Shown: in pieces, positions 11,222 through 23,101 of the stretch
Numbering within the stretch: the stretch's first letter is position 1
How the letters are laid out: the number at the start of each line of letters is the position of its first letter
Source: Nemania diffusa
Taxonomy: Eukaryota > Ascomycota > Sordariomycetes > Xylariales > Xylariaceae
Length of the DNA stretch: 64,000 nt
Assembly (NCBI GenBank): GCA_038501195.1
Contig: JBBPUQ010000009.1
Span: 1,302,001 to 1,366,000, forward strand
Direction: 5' to 3'
Notes under the pieces: generated by a model
Told to the model about the DNA's origin: nothing
What the model saw: the letters and a program-made list of their open reading frames with translations, nothing else
The model's database searches: none
Position numbers and translations under genes: made by a program

Positions 11222-13168
11222 TCAGTATAAAATCATCACCGGTGGCGGCTGGGGAGGGGAATTGGGACCGCGCACGTCCCACCCATCCAATAGCTGGTCC
11301 CATGAATAATGCCTTTTAAGACGAAGCCCAAGTAAACAGATACCTATGAACGAGCAATGTTGAAAACGCCCACCTGTTAGACTGAGTCCGTTGTGTTCTA
11401 AAGTATTGCTAATATCCGTTGTGTTGCGAGCCTTACAGGGCCGCACAACCATTGTGCAGCTCCGTTGCACAACCCCTATATTCGAGAGATCCGCCACGAT
11501 ATCCCCAGGCCTAGCCTCCTGCGGAACGATTCCTATATCCCCGTTATTGAGCATTGCGAGCCGCCCATGAGGCCAGATTATGTTTTCGTCTAGGTTGGAG
11601 TACGCCATGATGTAGGTTAATAACTGCAATTCGAAGAAGTAGGACTTTTCTTTAACCTGTCTATTATGTTTCTCTTTTGTTGGCTTATCTACCTTGACCA
11701 TCTCATATGGCCAGAGGGAAAGAGTAGCTCCATATTGAGTGCTGTCGTTGGTAGTATTTAGGACATCAGCAATTTCGAGCCACGTTAAATCATGTCCCTT
11801 AGCTTTAAGATCACGCTTTAGTGACGATGGTGTGGGGAGCACATCGCTAAGATGGATGATCTTTGCTTCTCGTAGTATTGTAAATGGCATGTTAGGGGTG
11901 ATGCCCTTCTCTTGTGGGAGACACTGATAGCCGACATTCACTCCCCAGTCGGGCACCCAAGACGGCAAGGCGGCCATAGTCCTGAAAGGCGAACGGGTTA
12001 CTCCGGCGAGCATAGTTTGGAGGTTAGCTTTAAAACAAATATAACGTCCTGCCGCGGCGAGTACTTCCGATGTTGTCTGGCTGTAATCAATCTTTATAAA
12101 CTTCTCGGCTTCGTGGCGGTCTGATATTATTCCCATATGCGCGAATATCATGTCTCTCGGATCTGAAACTTGGCAGCTCTTCCTAGACTGAAGGATTCGC
12201 CAAAGTCTGCGCCTGTACTTTCCAATCTCAGCGAATTCCCTTGCCTCGTAGACGTCTCTCTTCAATCGAATTATTTTAGCACTTAGCTCTCGATCGGATA
12301 GCAAAGAATTCGAGTACAAGTCCTCCACCCCGTACAGGGTCTCGTCCGGCGTATGAGGGTGGTCGTCAAACAGCGGAGGTCTACCAAATCCCCAATAGTC
12401 TATACGCAAGTCGTTCATACTTTCTAGGGTGGTGAGTTGCTCTGTTTTTAAATGACTTTGGCTCTTTTCATCTCGTCGATGTCGTTCCAGTCGTGGAGCT
12501 AGAAGCCGACACAGATCTACCCATCGTACTCTTTTTCTCCCACATTGCACCCAGGGTTCTCTTGAAAGGACTAGCTCTTGAAGAACCCAGATCCGCCGGA
12601 ACCATGGGCAGGGGAGAAGACTTTGATATACCGCATCTATAAGTAGGGTTTTATCTCCCGTTGATAGGTTATCCCCACAAAGAATTGGAGGGTTTGCGGC
12701 GATGTCTTCAGGGCTATCCGAATGAGCATATTGTTTTGCTAGTTCGATAACGGCATCGATATATGGGTTCATGGATTCGAGGTAAATAGCCGTGTTGTTT
12801 GCATAGCTATATATTTTTCCCATAAGCGACACCTGGTTACTTCTCTCGAGTACGTTCTCCTGGTCGATACATGCAGCGTCGACCCATAGCCTATGAGTTT
12901 TGCTGGTATCACGCAAATCACGTAACGCGTTACTTAAATTGGCGGTGATGCCGATCTCATGATTGCTTAGGAGAATTTTATCAACCTGCGTGGGATTACC
13001 CCATACATATGATAAGGCCGTGTACGGTTCGATTATTTCATCGTAGAGTTGGGCGAGGGAAACCTGCTGAAGAGAACCTCTCAGGTTCTCTTCTCGGGAG
13101 ACCGCGGGCTCTAATAGAAGGACCCGAATACCGTCATCTTCCGTGAGTGGAGGATATACGAATTTCAT
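11222..13168 (-). CDS. HET-domain protein, intact
   Basis: A single open frame of 648 aa with an ATG at 13168. The HET domain occupies the N-terminal third: YTALSYVWGNP (about 49-59), a strand/helix region with LSNALRDLRD (78-87), RLWVDAACIDQEN (93-105) and MGKIYSYANNTAIYLESMN (116 on). An aromatic-rich block LPCPWFRRIWVLQELVLS near 187 and a late ASWVPDWG-type segment (LPSWVPDWG, about 403) are also typical of the HET-6-like group. HET proteins act in vegetative incompatibility and related non-self responses in the cytoplasm. The partner or trigger is not visible in the sequence. The gene lies tail to tail with the decayed HET copy at 7.4-10 kb. No intron is needed and no frameshift is seen. 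Confidence 0.9.
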   Translation of the reverse strand: MKFVYPPLTEDDGIRVLLLEPAVSREENLRGSLQQVSLAQLYDEIIEPYTALSYVWGNPTQVDKILLSNHEIGITANLSNALRDLRDTSKTHRLWVDAACIDQENVLERSNQVSLMGKIYSYANNTAIYLESMNPYIDAVIELAKQYAHSDSPEDIAANPPILCGDNLSTGDKTLLIDAVYQSLLPCPWFRRIWVLQELVLSREPWVQCGRKRVRWVDLCRLLAPRLERHRRDEKSQSHLKTEQLTTLESMNDLRIDYWGFGRPPLFDDHPHTPDETLYGVEDLYSNSLLSDRELSAKIIRLKRDVYEAREFAEIGKYRRRLWRILQSRKSCQVSDPRDMIFAHMGIISDRHEAEKFIKIDYSQTTSEVLAAAGRYICFKANLQTMLAGVTRSPFRTMAALPSWVPDWGVNVGYQCLPQEKGITPNMPFTILREAKIIHLSDVLPTPSSLKRDLKAKGHDLTWLEIADVLNTTNDSTQYGATLSLWPYEMVKVDKPTKEKHNRQVKEKSYFFELQLLTYIMAYSNLDENIIWPHGRLAMLNNGDIGIVPQEARPGDIVADLSNIGVVQRSCTMVVRPCKARNTTDISNTLEHNGLSLTGGRFQHCSFIGICLLGLRLKRHYSWDQLLDGWDVRGPNSPPQPPPVMILY

Positions 13169-14096
13169 CGTGTGTGTCGTTGGTTCGTAGGGAGAAGAGT
13201 ACGTAAACTTAGTTGGTTGGTTCGGTTTAGCGTCGTAAGGGGGGTACTGCGAACAGCTACCTACTTCCTATAATACACCTCTCGTAGGGTCATGGACATG
13301 GCAAGCTCTTATATACAATACAATTATACCAGATCATACCTTTGGTGGGCTTAGCAAACCTAGTTGAATTGTGTATATGAGTCTAAGCATAAGAGTCCGA
13401 GGACGAGGATGAATGTGCCTATGGGACTAGACCATAGACAAACCTTGCTTGGCCACACTCGCTCGTCATGTGAATATATATGATGGTACCCTATGACGCA
13501 CTTTATGTAGGCATTTTCTATCTAACTAAATACAAGCCAATATAATATACTCGAGAGCGCCTTGCCATCACCTGTTACCGCATCCACAGCCACACTAAGG
13601 GGCTGATAGCCGTCACACAAGAAAACCAAAAGTTCCTCAAAACATACGTTTTGTCTGAAGCAGGCTACGTAAACATATTGTAATTATTAAAGAACAAGGC
13701 CCCAGATCGTTTGGATATAGATTACAGGTTGCGCCAAACACCATGGTGTATGATAGTAGATACAATAACTAGTATGGATAATCCAAAAAAAACACGCCAC
13801 AAGAGATGCAGAGTTGATATCTATCAATTGAAAATGCTTTTCCCATGCCTGGTAACCTAAAAACACCTGCCTAAGAACCAAACTACCTGCCCGCTTGCTA
13901 AGATAACCACCCAAGATACCAGTTTCCATTTAATCCTAGATATATTCGTTCATTCGTAAGGGTGGAGAGAGAGACCAAGAGAGAAATAGTTCGACCATAT
14001 CAACGAACTGTCACGTAACCAACACCAGCCTACTCACGCCGATTAGATCGATCTCATCCATTGCCTTTCCATTAAGCCCTCTCCTTTTTCGCTGTT
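13169..14096. other. intergenic between HET gene and phosphatase gene
   Basis: Promoter side of the HET gene and 3' side of the phosphatase gene. A minus-strand frame over 13687-13929 opens with ATG but shows no family features. Nothing else is recognised. Confidence 0.5.
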
Positions 14097-17000
14097 CTAG
14101 TCATACCACTCATCTTCTTCCGGTGGTTGCCGGCTGTCTCTCCCGCGGTTACTGAACCAGCGACGGATACCACCGACTTTCTTCTGGGGAATTTCCTCGT
14201 CGTCTTGTTCATACTCGTCATCTTCGAGTCTTCCTTGTCCTTGACTCGTCCGGTTGACGGCGCCGGACTCTGCTTCAGGCTCTGGCTCCGGTGACTCCCC
14301 AGAGTACTCATACCATAACCTCGGGACTAGGATTCTGTACGGTACTGTGATGCCCGCTGGGTCCTTGGGGTTGACCTCAACATTGAGACAAACTTCCAGA
14401 CCTCCCTCAGCGTTGATCTCGTACTTCTCGTGACCATGTTTCTGAAGCTTCTTGGTGCTGAGACCCGTAGGTGTGCGGTGGAAGGGTCGTGGTGGAAGGT
14501 CACCATCATTATGACCGTCGCCATAGTTTTGGTAATGCATTTTGGTTTGTGTAGGCTGAGTTAGTGCACGACGCGGCGGTTGTGCGGTGAAGTGCGCTTC
14601 GTCGCCGACCTCATACTCGCTACCAGCGCCGCCACGGAGCCCGAGTGTATTTCCGCCGGTGTGAGAGGAGCGAGGTGGGGCGGATGCTGTGAAAATATCA
14701 TCGTCGTCATCATCTTGACCCCAAGAGCCGTTGATGCCGCCGTCGTCGGGACGACGCTTGCTACTACTTCGTCGAAAGATATTGCGGGGGCGCGCGCCAA
14801 GGGAGAGAGTCCGCATCAGCCCACTAGATCCCGGACGTCCTAGGTCATCGGAGCTGGAACCTCGACGGGAAAATGAGCGCATAAACCCTCCGGAGAGGGG
14901 TGGGCGCGAACGGTCGATTGGTTCTTTCGGCACGTCAGGGCGCAGCGCTGGCCCACGATCCTTTGATAATGAGAGCCGGCGGAATATGCCGCCCCGACTA
15001 CTCGGAGGGGTAGCCTCAGGTGTATACTCAAATTCTTCTGGCGGTGGCGTTGGCGGTGGTGTGTGTCCCGGTGTATATTCTCGTATCGAACACCAATTCC
15101 GGTGAGGTAGAAGATGCTTGTTGTTGCGTGGCTTGCCGTCTACCCCATGGGCGAATAGTGGCATCATGCTCTCATCGGTCTCCTTATCGAAGTGGTGTAC
15201 CTTATTACGCTTATTCAATACGTCTGCCATGAGATCCGGAGGCGGCGTATTGGCTATTGCTGATGAGACGATATTCAACATGTAGCGGAAATCCTTGTGT
15301 TTTGGGATACGGAGCTTGGGATTTGAGTAGAGCTGGCCTACTGCGGCAAGATGCACATCACCACTGAGGATCGTTACACGGATAGACTTGTCTACTGCCA
15401 GATCCTGGAGGTCTTCGATAATGAATCTCCGCTCATCTTTGTGATTTTTAGCTGTCCAGTGATCGTCTAGATCGTCAAGAACTTCAACACCCCCGTCAAA
15501 GCTATTGACGAAGTTGCCCAGTAAACCAAATTTACCGAGAGCCTTAATAGGATCTAAGAGTCTCGAGGTCAGACTAGTAGAGAGTTAGTACCATTTTCCC
15601 CTTGAATAGTTAATCAAACTTACATATTTTCTAACCACACAAGCCGTGGATATGCAATCGGGACTCCTAGTAACACTAATAAGTGCTGTGTTCTACCCTT
15701 GTCGATCTCTGCGTAGCAACGATCCATCAATCTCCTCCAACTTTCCATGTGGACGACTTCGTCTCTTGTCCGCTCTGTCCGGGCGTCAACGGCGAGAAGG
15801 GAAACTCTCGCCCCTAACGACACAAACACACTGTGACTTAGTTGGTGGATGTATGGCCCAGGTTTTACACCCAAACACCAACTTGGCTCTGAGTAATCGG
15901 TTTCATCGGGGACACTTTGGTGTTGGAAAAGCAAGTAGTACTTGAACGCAACATTGCCCAATCCTGAGAAGACTGGCGACTTCATGAAATGATGAGGATA
16001 GGACCCAAATCCGTCTATGATGTCGTGATCATCGTACATGTTGACCATAGGGATTTGAGAGTTAGCTAGGCCGAATAGGCCTTGTGAGAACCACATCATA
16101 TATCTCTCGAGATAAAATGCCTCCAGTTCGTCCTGCATGGCTGCTGTGAAAGGAGCATTAGTTTTGTGAAGTGGATTCTTAATCGCAAGCCACTCATGGA
16201 AGAGTTTGGCCTGGTCGGCTACAGCGTCATTGTAGACTTGGTCTCCCCCACCGATCATGACATGGAATGGCCGCGTTTGATGGTCATTTAGGACGTCGCG
16301 CCACATAGGATCAGGTCCACTGAATTCATCTGGGTTTACCCTCTGGCTGAACCCATTGCAACTGTGGAACATGATGTTCATTGACTCTTCACGAGCTGGC
16401 ACCCAGAAACCAGTAGCAGGTCCACCGTTGATACGATACGCTATCCGCTGTTGCTTGTCACCAAGTTCAATTTCAATGTTGAATCTCCAGAACGTATGAC
16501 CTCGTTCCGCATGGAGACGGAATCCCTGCACATCTTTATATTTTCCTAGTTTTTCCCCGTCTACTTCGATTCGCTTCTTACGATTAGGAAAAGAGCCGGG
16601 TGGATCGGCTGCATTGGAGCCATCATCAGGCAAAGTCCTAATCAGCTCAAATAAGCCATCATCTGGTTGCACCATTGACAAATCTTTGGCTTCCTCAAGC
16701 TGATCAACTAACCGGACATATAACGTCTCCCCGCTTGGGCCAATCTTTGGGATCCCCGCAATAGGATCAACATATTCGGGCAGAAGCGGTTGTTCGCCTT
16801 GGATCTCGGCTGGAGGAGGCGGTAGGAGTTCAATTGGCTGCACAAATAGTCGCAGAATGGGCGCGGTATCGTAAGAAGAATCCGAGTCCAGGGTTACTAT
16901 CATGACTGAGCCTCGCCAAATTTCCTTATCCACTAGGCTATTGCCACGACTCATTCCTGGTTCCGATTTCTCAACACGGATGCCACAGTAACGTAGTAGT

Positions 17001-19357
17001 GGACCGCACTTGAGATAAAGAGGCGGCTTGAAGGCTGTACGAGTGTGACTGTCATCGATTCCACTATCAAACGCTCCTATAGGCGGTTGTGTAGAAAAGC
17101 TGGGCCGGCGTTTGGTATTTGTCTCCCACCATGGGGCGTTTTTATCAAACGGCTGAGTGTAATCCTGAGTGAGATCTAATAGAGGTCCAGACAGTATTCC
17201 TACTGTTCCTTGTTTCCACTCGTCTAAATAAGTTGGCGCCCGGAATACACCTTGTCCAGGCTTCAGCCCGTCATGGTGTAAATATTCTCTCAAACGATGC
17301 CTATGATGGGTAGTGTCTGACATGTTTTCATCAAATATCTCGGATCCATGTTCCCAGTCTTGGAATTTGACGGACTTTGTAGCCCGGTCGTTAGGTTGAG
17401 TACCTTGAAAGGCTTTGCTAGGCGCGAGAGGCTGTCGATTCTGGTTGATCTGGTTTGCCCGACCAAGCTCGACGGAAGTAGCAAGCTCCTCTCTACGGTC
17501 CACTGGTCCATCCAAAATATCGTGCTGCGTATACCGTCCACCAGCAACTGGCGCGCCTTGACCCGTACTCGGCAAGGAAGGCCGCTGATCAGTGTCAATT
17601 GAATTGGATCGCCTAAAGCCGATTGCGGCCGCTAATCCTCTCATTCGACTCGGTCGTTCTTCGTCGTTCTTATCGTCCCCAAAAGTCTTACCTCTAGCTG
17701 GTGGCCTCGGAAGATCTTCAATCGGGGTCGATATATCTTTTGTCACTCCACCGGTGGCCCGCGCCGCGGTATAAGTTGCGCCTCGGTAAGGTGGTTGGGC
17801 TCCGGCGTCATTATCTCTATCGGTAAAATCGAATCTGTTATAGGCAGCAGATCTCTCTACAGACCTGTCATCCACCTCATTGTGTAGAGCATATCGCGGA
17901 CCACTCAGTGGATTTTTCTTGAGTTTGTTGCTACCACTCCTCACGGGACCAAAATTTCCACTGGAAGTTGTGGATCGCTCTATAGGTTTCTCTTCTGTCT
18001 CCTTAGATAGAGCGTACCACGGTTCACCTGGTGGGGGTTTCTTCAGTTTGTTGCTACTGCTCCTCACAGGAATGAAATCCTCACTGGATATTGCAGTTTG
18101 CGTATTATGCGACAAGTCTCTATTGGGTTGCTGTGGGAAATCACGGTCGTGCGAGGCGGCTCTTTCACGAAAACTCAAGTTTCGCTGAGGTACGCCATTA
18201 GTCGTCGCCGAAACGCTGCGATTCTTGGGGAGTATAGCTTGAGATCTTGGCGACTGTCCCGAAAACCCAGGTTGTTGGCCCGTTTCTGCCGAGCTCTGAG
18301 ACAATGTACCAGGCGCAGTAGTTGCTGATGGCATAGCCTGAGCTGGATCTACTACGGCCGCATTACGGCCCTGTTCCCCACTGGCTAACTGGCCTTGGCC
18401 CCTAGAACGCTCTTGTTGGTCGCCTGGGTGACTGGGAAATGATTCATTGTAGTCCGCAGCCTTTGCAGACTCGCTGATCCGCGCCGCCCTTTCTCTTGCG
18501 CGCCTCTCCGCAGCTTCCACACGGGCCCGTTTCTCTTCTTTTGTAATGTTATCGAGCGTCAGTTCTAGCTTTTGTAGGGGCGAACGGTCGGCAGCCCACA
18601 TCCTCTGTTGCGGTTCTGGGCCTAAGGATTCTCGCCGGTTTGACGAAGTAGGGTCTCGCCTGTCAGGCCGGTATCCATTCGATGGCCGACGAATAGACCC
18701 TGATCTAACCAATTCCCTTTCCAGATGCTCAGGAGACACCACGCCATGGTTAAAAGTTTGATAGGGCTGGTCAAACGATGGCTGCCTCGCCTGCTTTTCG
18801 GCTGGGGGCGTAGCATCTTTGTAAAATGTCTCAGGCTCCATATCAGTAAAAATTTCCCTGGGTTCTGGTCTATAGGACAGGTTCGGTGGTCCAGGCTGGC
18901 CGGCAGAATTGTAAGTATATGAGGAACCGCTGTTCCCGTATGGCTGTTTGTAGCTTATAGGGGGCCCTCTTGGTACGTCGGGGGCGGGCGGTGGGAAGGA
19001 AGTATGTGAGAAGTCGTAGGTATCGTCGGTTTGAGCTCGGCTCTCCAACGGTGGACGGTTTTCTACGAGCTCCGGACGGCGTCGGCTCTGTGTGTAAGAT
19101 AACGACGGCGGGCGAGGAGTTAGGCCGCTACCAGGCGCATTTGACGTAGTCGGTGAAGCAAGCGGCGTGTAAGTTGACTCGGTAGGAGCGTCAGTCATAG
19201 CCGTCTGCCCGGAGGCGCGATTCAAATCGTAACGCGGTTGGGGCAAACTAGAATGGTCCAATGATTGTCTGCGGTCCGTCTGGTCAGAGCTCTCGGACAA
19301 TCGACGAGCTTGAGGAGGCGGCAGATGGCCCCAGTAAGGAGTAGACATCTTAGGCAC
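14097..19357 (-). CDS. large PhoD-like metallophosphatase domain protein
   Basis: Exon 1 is 15624-19357 and exon 2 is 14097-15573. The 50-nt intron (GTAAGT, branch TACTAAC, acceptor CTACTAG) joins ...WLEN to ILTSRLLDPIKALG, giving about 1736 aa. Residues 1-850 are proline-, serine- and arginine-rich and look disordered, with a short charged coiled-coil-like run (KEEKRARVEAAERRARERAA) near 275. The PhoD-type domain follows: IMFHSCNGFSQ near 995, FHVMIGGGDQVYNDA, IPMVNMYDDHDIIDGFGS, and after the intron VTILSGDVHLAAVGQLYS. These are the metal-binding GGGDQ, DDHD and GDVH blocks of the family. The C-terminus is again low-complexity, basic and acidic. Fungi carry long PhoD-like proteins of this layout; the substrate is unknown. 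The start at 19357 is the first ATG of the frame. Confidence 0.9.
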
Positions 19358-20821
19358 GGTCTACCGGCGGTTAGGCTGCAAACGAGGCCGGCGGATCAGT
19401 CCAGAGATGGCCGGACTATGGTCGGACTATAGCTTTTATGGCCTTAGGCGCTCGAGGAACTCATAGGTTAATGCGGGCTTCAGCCATGAATAGACTAATG
19501 CCACGCATGCTCATGCAATGCAACTGTATGTAGGTTGGGATAGGTATACTATAAGTGAGAGATAGCTCCAGAAAGGGACGAGCGCAAAAAACAACAGCTA
19601 ATCATAATGATAAGTAAGAAAAAAAAGGAAAGAAAAAGGACGAATTGTGGTGGCAGGACGTCAAGGTAGGCTACAGATCGGGGCGATAAGGATCTACCTA
19701 ACCCAACTGAGGGAGCTTCAAGCTTGGATAATCGCCGCACACTTCAGCTAGGTACCCCGGCGGCTGGGGGGTTGGCGCCGGGATGCTTTCTTGGCAGTAG
19801 TAACTTAGGTAGGCAAGCTGCCAGGATTAGTTAGGACTTACAAAATTCGCTACAGCACTTATAACAAGACGCAAGCTGAGGTATGTGAGTGGCTCTGTCG
19901 CGAACAGCACTACCATCTTGGATAAATAGCACTTGGACAGAGGACAATAAGGATCAATGGTGGTGAGGTGAACCACCTCGAGGAGTAGCGGTATGTATAA
20001 TCACCATCATCATCATCATCATCGTATCTGCTTGAAACGGACTTTTCGAGATACTCCGTAGGTAGTAAGTAGTAGGCAAGGTAGGTAGGGTAGGGTACCT
20101 AGGGAGACAGAAAAGAGGTGGCTGGGACCCCGGCTGGGGTCACCAAAGGACGAACCACAGTCCTGACCATCTCCTCGTGCAAACGAGAATATGTACTAGT
20201 AGTGTAGTAGCCTACTAGCTAACATACAGTAAACTCACAAAAAGGTGAGCAACAGAGTCGCTACCTACCGAGTAACTGAGTTGAGAAGCAGAATTCTTCC
20301 TAGATGAGGAGGCGGACTGGAAATGGATACCTACACCAAAAAAGCAAAGCTCGAGCTCAAGGCTTGGGCCCCACGTATGTAATTACCATGTAGGTACAGT
20401 CTAATATACGAATATAGAACATACTTTTAACGTATACAAAATTATGCATATAAAATATATATGTACCTACTCTGGATCGGGTTTAGAGGTGCAGAGTGTA
20501 CCTACCCCAGAGATAGGTTTTCTCGTCACCAAACGAATTGGAGAGCTTCACCTGAGCAGTGCCGCTTTTAGCCTCCGGCTTTTACACAAGTTTAGATGCA
20601 TAAAATATCGTAATTATCAATGCTACTATGGCGAAAAAAAAGAAGACAACCGTTTTATCCAAAACGGGTTTCCGACTTATCGATAGTCACTATTTCATGT
20701 TCTTGGTCTACACACTTGGGATATAATAAGATATTGCCTATTGATTGCACAGTGTGCCGTATATCCGAGAAGTACACATAAGTTCAATTTCGCTTGCTTA
20801 TACAGAATATTCTCGTTCTTA
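19358..20821. other. upstream region of the phosphatase gene; (CAT)n microsatellite
   Basis: No gene supported. A CAT-repeat microsatellite lies at about 20002-20023, and ACCTAGG/GTAGGTA words cluster near 20060-20105. The first several hundred bases should carry the promoter of the minus-strand phosphatase gene. Confidence 0.5.
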
Positions 20822-21240
20822 GGAACTCGAGTTGTACCGATCGTTCAGCTTGTGGACGTGCTCGATGCGAGGGATCAATTCTCGCCTTTGGCTATCGAGC
20901 AAGATCTCCGACTCGATTGACCAGAGTTCTGGGGCCACACTCTCCGGCTATTGAACGTCTAGCTGTCTAAAATATGGGTTTCAGTGCTGTAAACGTCTCC
21001 GAGCTCATTTCCACGAATACGGGCGAGTCCAGCTCAGTGAGACTCGGCACGACGGTACTGTCGTCAACAGAACCAAAGTCGAGCTCTAGGATCATTCGAT
21101 AGACACTAGACTGCTTTAGAAGATGTTGCAATCGGAGAATGACATCTTTTAAACGGCAAACTAAAGACGACGTGCGAGTTGTTTGACCTCCAATTATTAC
21201 GAATTTAGGGGTTTCCGCCCCTTTCGCAGAATACGTCTGT
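20822..21240 (-). pseudogene. relic of a highly reducing polyketide synthase
   Basis: Read on the minus strand, a stop-free run begins near 21235 and contains FVIIGGQTTRTSSLVCRLKD followed by VVPSLTELDSPVFVEMSSE and TFTALKPIF, then a TAG. In another frame it continues with APELWSIESEILLDSQRREL and IPRIEHVHKLNDRYNS. These match, in order, the linker and structural-KR region of fungal HR-PKSs (the IIGGxTxxTSxLV, LTELDxPVF, and IPRI...LNxxYNS signatures as I remember them). Only about 140 codons survive out of more than 2000, with a frame change and stops, so the gene is dead. No KS, AT or ACP piece was seen nearby. Confidence 0.6.
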
Positions 21241-21702
21241 CTCTTATATATGACACGTCAGATCTATCTAGGACCATGACAAATGGAGGCGCTTTGCCTT
21301 ACACTTCTCTCACTACTTTAGGGAGGATTATTATTGTTATGTCAGCAGTACAATATCGGTACAGTGCATGTGCCAAGGTGACAATATCTCACCAACAAAC
21401 AATACTGACTTAGAGATGCAAGATTACTCCGTCTCCTTAGGTGTAAACTTGAAGAGACGCGGGCGCTCGACGGAAGATTAATAAATTGGGCACGTCAAAG
21501 CTCCTGTACTGCAACACAACGGGACAGATCCGCGCGCTCTAAACAAAGGAGTCACAATCCAATTCGCACCTCAGCGCCATTCCTACTTCTTGCTTTATAT
21601 CCCATCAACACTTGGAGTGGAGATTTCTTGTGCTCAAGCACACGTATGTCCTCTCCGTCTTGTCATCGCGACCACTAGTTCGTCCCGGATAACAACGCAG
21701 CA
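21241..21702. other. upstream of the SDR fragment
   Basis: No gene seen. This stretch may retain the promoter of the truncated SDR gene. Confidence 0.4.
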
Positions 21703-21866
21703 ATGCCGTCCCTCTCAACAGTAATCTCTCACTTCTTTCCGCCAAAACCGGCTTTCACCGAGAAGGACGTCCCCGATCTCGAGGGTAAGGTGTGCATTGT
21801 GACTGGCTCCAACACTGGCATAGGCAAAGAGACGGCGCGTGTGTTATACGCGAAGAACGCCAAGGT
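21703..21866 (+). pseudogene. first exon of a short-chain dehydrogenase, rest missing
   Basis: From the ATG at 21703 the frame reads like the N-terminus of a retinol-dehydrogenase-like SDR: an [20 protein letters not shown] lead, then the nucleotide-binding [20 protein letters not shown] and KNAKV. The resemblance ends at an AAG|GTCGGT site, a position where such genes often carry an intron. No second exon is found: the next 80 bases are unrelated and then the 3' end of the minus-strand methyltransferase gene begins. An SDR needs about 250-330 residues including a YxxxK site, so about five sixths are absent. I read it as a gene cut off by a deletion or rearrangement. Confidence 0.75.
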
Positions 21867-21946
21867 CGGTCATTATACCACTACCAACCCCTGGCAACCT
21901 GCAGTTAGGTTCGGGCCGGGGATACCGTCCCCGGTCACGTCGACAA

Positions 21947-23101
21947 CTACTGCTTTCTAATGATGACCTCTCCGATAAGTTGAGCTAATACGGCATCATC
22001 TCGTTCTACCCACTCCTGCCAGGCGCTTCGCATCTCATCCATGGCCTCAATTGAGATGCCAGATGCGACATTCTTCTCACGCAGGTTAGACCCGAGTGCA
22101 ACACCAACCATTCCAGATGCTAGAGCCAAGGCTAGGATTAGGACTCGGATCTTTGGTTGAAGAAGGACAGGCAGACATACCCCAAAGCTTTCTCTCCTCA
22201 GGCTCAGTGTAGCTCCACGTACTGAAGCTCGCCTTGATCTGGTGGCGCTTGACGCCAGTCTTGAGGGCCCATGAAAGCAGCTCTCCCCCGGCCGTTGCAC
22301 AGCCGCCGCGGCCGACAATGAGCTTAACCTCGAAACTATACACATAGACGCACGTTTTATTAGTAGTCAAACAAACGCAAGGGGACGAGCAGTAAAACGT
22401 ATAGGACGTCTGCGCTAGAACGTACTCATGATGGAACTTGAGCATGCCTGGGAGCGGCGGCCACATAATCTCTGTCTCGAGATCCCCCTCGCGAGCAGCG
22501 CAAACACCGCCTGTCTTGGTGACGCGCAACATCTCGGTCAAGATATCCCATGGGTTCTTGTTATGAACCAAAACCTATGTACATAAGAACCGATTCGTTA
22601 GCCGCCTAGGCGTCTCTTACTCGTCTCAGATACATAGTAAGGTAAATAAATCACTGATGAATATGTGAACAAATAGGATGACGCAGCCTTGATTGACGCA
22701 CCTGGTGGCAATGGACTACGTCAAAAGCCCCATCATCGTACGGCAGCTTATAGCCATCAGCCTTCTCGAAAGAGACGTTGTCCGAAACACCCCATCGCTC
22801 GGCGACAGCGGCAGCTCTCGACAAGATGACGGGGTTCACGTCGACGCCCGTGACGTGACCACCGTAAGGCGCGACGATCTGCGCGAACTCGGATGTCATA
22901 GATCCCGCCCCGGCACCTACGTCGAGCATCTTGAAGCTTCCAGCTTCCAGCTTCGCTCGCTGCTGCCGATTCCTTCAGAAGGGGTATCAGAAACGCGGCG
23001 CTGTTGCTCGCCGTACGCGACTCCATGAAACGGAATACCTCTTCGGGGAGCTGGCTCCAGTCCAGTTTCTTTTCCTGTGGTTGATCGTTTGTTTGAGACA
23101 T
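21947..23101 (-). pseudogene. SAM-dependent methyltransferase gene with a frame-breaking 7-bp duplication
   Basis: Four exons can be placed: 22702-23101, 22426-22574, 22181-22335 and 21947-22119, each with GT/AG borders and consistent phase. They encode a UbiE/COQ5-like class I methyltransferase: DWSQLPEEVFRFMESRTASN, motif I MLDVGAGAGSMTSEFAQI, VTGVDVNPVILSRA, YDDGAFDVVHCHQ, NPWDILTEMLRVTKTGGV, LLSWALKTGVKRHQI, and a C-terminal SAWQEWVERDDAVLA. In exon 1 the bases ttccagc (plus strand) occur twice in tandem at 22938-22944 and 22945-22951, just before motif I. The extra copy shifts the frame so that a protein started at 23101 loses everything from motif I on. Without one copy the coding length would be a multiple of three, near 289 aa. 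The rest looks undamaged, so the lesion is recent or an assembly error. A start at the ATG at 22929 would skip the N-terminal helices. Confidence 0.8.
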
